From assembly GCA_002436025.1 (NCBI GenBank), contig DIXM01000008.1, positions 147,960-211,959 of the forward strand: a DNA stretch of 64,000 nt, read 5' to 3'. Below are positions 60,938 through 64,000 of this stretch, in pieces. Under the pieces are notes generated by a model, which was not told where the DNA came from, made no database searches, and saw only the letters and a list, made by a program, of their open reading frames with translations. The DNA is from a candidate division Hyd24-12 bacterium UBA6080 (GTDB lineage Bacteria > Fermentibacterota > Fermentibacteria > Fermentibacterales > JCC-6). Position numbers and translations under genes: made by a program. Positions within the stretch are counted from its first letter, which is position 1. Each line of letters begins with the position of its first letter.

Positions 60938-62163
60938 AAACATCGCTCTACAACTGGCAGGTCAGCAGACAAGGAACCAACATCATCTACAACTGCTTCA
61001 CCGGTGCCATGTACCAACTGGATGAAGAGCACGCCCACTTCGGCGACATTCTGGAACAGCCCGGGATCAACCCATCATCAGGCATTTTCGACGAAAGCTC
61101 CTTGAAGGCTCTTGAATCTGCCGGCTTTCTCATCGCCGACGACTTCGACGAAAAATCCCACCTGGAAGACCTTATGGAATCAGCAAGGTCAGCGGGCTTC
61201 ATGAAGCTCACGGTGGTAATCACAAGGAAGTGCAATTTTCGATGCAGCTACTGCATTCAGGGTTCCGGTGTTCAGGATGATTCGGTAATCGGTGAGAACC
61301 AGCTTCGCAACATGAGGAACATGCTTTTCGATCTGGCTCCAGCCAGCATTCACACAACGCTATACGGCGGTGAACCGCTTCTGTATCCGGAAGCATGCTT
61401 CAAAACCCTTGAAACGGTGAAAACCGTCGACCCGAAAGCCATGGCCATGCTGGTGACCAACGGCTACCTACTGAATAGGGACATGGTCAGGCGCTTGTGC
61501 GACTACGGTGTAGTTGCTGCCCAGATAACCATTGACGGCCCCGAAGCGGTTCACGACAAACGCAGAACGACCAGAGACGGATCGGGAACTTACAAAACGG
61601 TTCTTGAAAACACCCTTCAAGCAGCTGAACACATGCATGTTTTGATCAGGGTGAATGTCGAAAGCGACATGGAGTTCGACTACACATCCTTCAGAAAACA
61701 GTTCGAAAGCAACGAACGCATTTTTGTTTACAGGGCTCCAACAACCTACAACCATCAGGGAGATTCAGAAAGGGGTTCGGAGAACTTTCACAGCATTGAA
61801 ACGAACACTTGCGGAGAAGAAGTGTTCTCGAAAAAGCTTAACGCGAGGTTCCCCGGCTGCGCCATTACTACCAGAATGTGTGCCGTCATTTTGCCCGAGG
61901 GAAAGCTCGTAAGGTGCTGGAATCAGGTTCAAGACCCGTCAGACAGCTACCCGATCTCGAAAAGCGGTCTCTTCTCATCACACGAAGCCTGGAGGCAGTG
62001 GAATCCGTTCAGTATCACAAAGTGCTCCGAGTGCAAAATGCTGCCTATTTGTGGAGGTGGTTGCCCCGACCGATATCTCAAAACCGGGGTGCCGTCCTGT
62101 CGATACACGAAGGAAGGTTTTGAAACCTTCATTTTCGAGAATTTCAAAGCCAGGACGCGATAA
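60934..62163 (+). CDS. Radical SAM/SPASM peptide-modifying enzyme
   Basis: 409 residues from ATG 60934. The N-terminus (SLYNWQVSRQGTNIIYNCFT) resembles the short peptide-binding region of RiPP maturases. C100, C104 and C107 in RKCNFRCSYCIQ bind the SAM-cleaving 4Fe-4S cluster, followed by TTLYGGEPLLYP and MLVTNGYLL. The C-terminal SPASM part has RMCAVILPEG, KCSECKMLPICGGGCPD and SCRYTKEGFE, binding auxiliary clusters. Such enzymes form thioether or C-C links in ribosomal peptides. A 42-residue Cys-rich peptide follows by 18 bases, the likely substrate. Confidence 0.88.
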   Translation: MKTSLYNWQVSRQGTNIIYNCFTGAMYQLDEEHAHFGDILEQPGINPSSGIFDESSLKALESAGFLIADDFDEKSHLEDLMESARSAGFMKLTVVITRKCNFRCSYCIQGSGVQDDSVIGENQLRNMRNMLFDLAPASIHTTLYGGEPLLYPEACFKTLETVKTVDPKAMAMLVTNGYLLNRDMVRRLCDYGVVAAQITIDGPEAVHDKRRTTRDGSGTYKTVLENTLQAAEHMHVLIRVNVESDMEFDYTSFRKQFESNERIFVYRAPTTYNHQGDSERGSENFHSIETNTCGEEVFSKKLNARFPGCAITTRMCAVILPEGKLVRCWNQVQDPSDSYPISKSGLFSSHEAWRQWNPFSITKCSECKMLPICGGGCPDRYLKTGVPSCRYTKEGFETFIFENFKARTR

Positions 62164-62181
62164 CGTGAAAGGAGGTGAACC

Positions 62182-62310
62182 ATGACATTGATTAACCCCC
62201 CGGAGATGCCATCATTGGCGGACATGTTCGACGAAGAGCAGTGCAAGGAGCAGTGCAAGCATTTCTACCTCGTATGCATCTGCCAGACCCTTGACCTCTG
62301 GCCTTTCTAA
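62182..62310 (+). CDS. 42-residue Cys-rich putative RiPP precursor
   Basis: ATG 62182 follows AAAGGAGGTGAACC, a textbook ribosome site. The product starts MTLINPPEMPSLADMFDEEQ, an acidic leader-like part, and ends CKEQCKHFYLVCICQTLDLW then PF, with Cys at 21, 25, 32 and 34. Position directly after a SPASM enzyme and the leader/core split argue for a modified peptide (ranthipeptide- or sactipeptide-like). No protease or exporter gene is seen in the part of the cluster within the window. Confidence 0.7.
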   Translation: MTLINPPEMPSLADMFDEEQCKEQCKHFYLVCICQTLDLWPF

Positions 62311-62323
62311 CAAGGCCGCATTA

Positions 62324-62355
62324 GTCATTGTGGCGTCACAATGACGTGGCGCCAC
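62324..62355 (+). terminator. Hairpin pair between precursor and lipoprotein genes
   Basis: GTCATTGTG-gcgt-CACAATGAC (62324-62345) is a perfect 9-bp hairpin, followed at once by the 10-base palindrome GTGGCGCCAC (62346-62355). There is no T tract. It may stabilise the 3' end of the precursor message or lower read-through to the next gene, a common way to make precursor in excess. Confidence 0.5.
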
Positions 62356-62375
62356 TCTGACTGTATAAGGAGAGT

Positions 62376-63464
62376 ATGAAAGCACAAATCTCGATGAGCC
62401 TGCTGATTGCCTCCATTCATGCAGTAACCGGTTGCGGTGCCCAGCCCACCGAAACCAGAACCGTCGTTCCCCTCACGGAGCAGATCACGCTTGATGATCT
62501 GGGGGTTCTAGGTACCGGAAGCTTGTGCTACCTCTCAAACGGCGATCTTGCCGTGTTGGATAATGTAACTCAAGAGGTTTACATCCTTCGGGATGGTGTA
62601 GTAGTTGCGAAAGTCTCTTCAATTGGTGGAGGCCCGCTGGAATACACCTCTCCAACAGAACTTGCACCTCGCCCTGGTGGCGGGTTCGTCCTGAACTGCG
62701 CTCCCAACAAGAAGATCCTTCTCTACGATGAAAACTATCTGTGCACCGGTGAGATCCTCTTCTTTGACCAGGCTCTAAGACCCGGAACCCCTGTAAGGAT
62801 GAGGATGGTTTCCGACAGCACGCTTGTTGGAGTCGACTACATCTTCGACGAAGTCTCGGGATGCGGAACCAGACTCAGCTTCTGGAACTTCTCCAATCCA
62901 GAATCTCCTGAGCGCATGTACACCTATCACACACGCCTCACGGAGAACGTTCATCCGTTGAACTATCTGATCAAGACCGCAATTTTCTTTGACGTCAACG
63001 TGGATGAGGAAACGGTATTCTTTTCGGATGCCACGGCAGACGAGTTCAGGGTGACTGTGGTTTCTCTGGACAACCAAACTCTGAACACAATCACTTCGGA
63101 GGTCTCTCCCCAAAGAAAATCCCAGGAGGAGATATCAACAGAGACTGAAAGACTGCGAACCGCCTGGATACGGGGCACAGGAAGCGAAGCAGGCTTCGAT
63201 TACGAGCCGCAGGAATTCCACAACACCATTCAGGGGTTGTTCTGTTCTCCTGATGGAAACCTTTGGGTAAGGAGAGGCACGCTCTACAACCTTGAATTCG
63301 ACATCTTCGATGCGAACCTTGAACTGGTCGATCAGATCAGGTACACAGTTCCCAGCACCCAGGAGTTCGATGGTTGGCTCGTTGCACTGGGTGTCGGTGA
63401 AATCGCTGTGGCTCCGTTGAACCCGGCTGAGGAAAATGTCATTCATCTCGGTTCGTACCAATAG
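62376..63464 (+). CDS. Beta-propeller lipoprotein downstream of the RiPP genes
   Basis: 362 residues, with AAGGAGAGT before ATG 62376. A short signal peptide ends in the lipobox AVTGC. Blades are seen in GSLCYLSNGDLAVLDNVTQE, GGGPLEYTSPTELAPRPGGG and LFCSPDGNLWVRRGTLYN, as in the six-bladed propeller lipoproteins of this genome. It lies 65 bases after the peptide precursor and may be unrelated to it, since similar lipoproteins occur alone elsewhere. Confidence 0.8.
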   Translation: MKAQISMSLLIASIHAVTGCGAQPTETRTVVPLTEQITLDDLGVLGTGSLCYLSNGDLAVLDNVTQEVYILRDGVVVAKVSSIGGGPLEYTSPTELAPRPGGGFVLNCAPNKKILLYDENYLCTGEILFFDQALRPGTPVRMRMVSDSTLVGVDYIFDEVSGCGTRLSFWNFSNPESPERMYTYHTRLTENVHPLNYLIKTAIFFDVNVDEETVFFSDATADEFRVTVVSLDNQTLNTITSEVSPQRKSQEEISTETERLRTAWIRGTGSEAGFDYEPQEFHNTIQGLFCSPDGNLWVRRGTLYNLEFDIFDANLELVDQIRYTVPSTQEFDGWLVALGVGEIAVAPLNPAEENVIHLGSYQ

Positions 63465-63503
63465 GTCAGGATTGTTAACAACCAATGCAATGAATGATGA
63501 TTC

Positions 63504-64000
63504 TTGAGAATTGAGGTCATCACAGTCAGATGCTATTCGTTGCTCTTCTTCACGCTTGCGTGCGGAGGACAGAGTACGCCTGTACCCGAAGAAGGTGATC
63601 AGCTTTCTCTTCCTGTTGATACGTTGAAGGTGGTCCTCGAGATCGGGCAGGAATTCGGCGATTCGACAAACACCTTCAGCTCCATAGTTGGCTCAACGAT
63701 AGACGAGAATCGCAGAATACTGGTGTTGGATGAGCTGGAAGCTTGTATCAAGGTTTTCGATCTGGATGGTAACTACATTCAGCAGGTTTCCCGCAGAGGA
63801 TCAGGACCAGGGGAGCTGATAAGTCCTGGTGGACTGTTTCTTGGGCCAGGGCACTGTACTGGCGTCATCGACATGAACATTCACGGTCTCGTGGTGTTTG
63901 ATGATTCGCTGAACTACAGCAAAGATATCAGACGCTGGGATCAGGACACTCCCAATCACGTATCCACCCTGTCCGAGTGTCAACGACAGTTCAATTTTCC
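63504..64000 (+). CDS. Beta-propeller lipoprotein, truncated by window end
   Basis: An open frame of 165 codons continues past the window. It starts at TTG 63504, the only usual start after in-frame stops; no strong ribosome site. The signal peptide ends SLLFFTLACGG, a lipobox with Cys, and the mature part has propeller blades such as ILVLDELEACIKVFDLDGNY and RRGSGPGELISPGGLFLG. It is a paralogue of the genes at 62376 and 49660, and follows the former in tandem by 39 bases. Confidence 0.75.
   Translation, partial: MRIEVITVRCYSLLFFTLACGGQSTPVPEEGDQLSLPVDTLKVVLEIGQEFGDSTNTFSSIVGSTIDENRRILVLDELEACIKVFDLDGNYIQQVSRRGSGPGELISPGGLFLGPGHCTGVIDMNIHGLVVFDDSLNYSKDIRRWDQDTPNHVSTLSECQRQFNF

Overview
The window looks like a chromosomal defence island from an uncultured diderm (outer-membrane) bacterium. 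Predicted lipoproteins carry lipoboxes, there is a PAS-less sensor kinase with a V4R-like input domain, and RmuC is present. Base composition is mosaic: mostly 50-60% GC, with AT-rich insertions near 14.3-16.2, 39.7-40.4 and 43.7-45.0 kb. The phylum cannot be fixed from the sequence; clusters of beta-propeller lipoproteins would fit an FCB-group or candidate-phylum organism. I see no rRNA, tRNA or CRISPR array.

Layout. 0-0.8 kb: a gene cut by the window edge and an IS256-family transposase remnant. 0.8-13.0 kb (minus strand): a Druantia type I-like operon (DruA with DUF4338, two uncharacterised proteins, the very large helicase DruE with DUF1998), with a PLD-family protein upstream and a small protein downstream. 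13.3-16.2 kb: a tyrosine recombinase and a two-gene PD-(D/E)XK cassette. 16.4-20.0 kb: two small conserved genes, a beta-CASP metallo-hydrolase, RmuC and a ribbon-helix-helix regulator with a repeat-bearing promoter. 20.2-30.1 kb: a BREX/DISARM-related triad (SNF2-DUF3883 helicase, DUF1156 adenine methylase, HEPN-DUF499 ATPase). 30.6-39.5 kb: a tightly coupled five-gene operon that I could not match to a described system. It encodes a zinc-ribbon Hsp70/actin-fold ATPase, a membrane protein, a 1297-residue HerA-type ATPase with an S4-like insert, a PD-(D/E)XK-like protein and a small protein. This is the best candidate for a new system. 39.8-43.2 kb: a membrane protein and a nuclease-DUF2075 helicase-S24 peptidase fusion coupled to a MazG-type pyrophosphohydrolase.

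43.7-49.4 kb is organised as an integron cassette array without an integrase. attC-like imperfect inverted repeats sit directly after gene stops and bound three cassettes of very different GC content: a treble-clef protein, a Gabija-like pair (OLD nuclease plus UvrD-type helicase), and a two-TM CxxCx(11)CxxC protein with a small partner. 49.6-64 kb looks like host backbone: beta-propeller lipoproteins, a coupled operon of sensor kinase, ThDP enzyme and two citrate-synthase-fold proteins, two toxin-antitoxin-like loci, and a radical SAM/SPASM cluster with two short Cys-containing peptides that were only visible on direct reading (60824-60937 and 62182-62310).

How the parts fit: most of 0.8-49.4 kb can be read as stacked, independently acquired anti-phage modules, with mobility supplied by a tyrosine recombinase, an IS remnant and attC-type recombination. 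All functional assignments rest on motifs and gene order read by eye; no database search was run.
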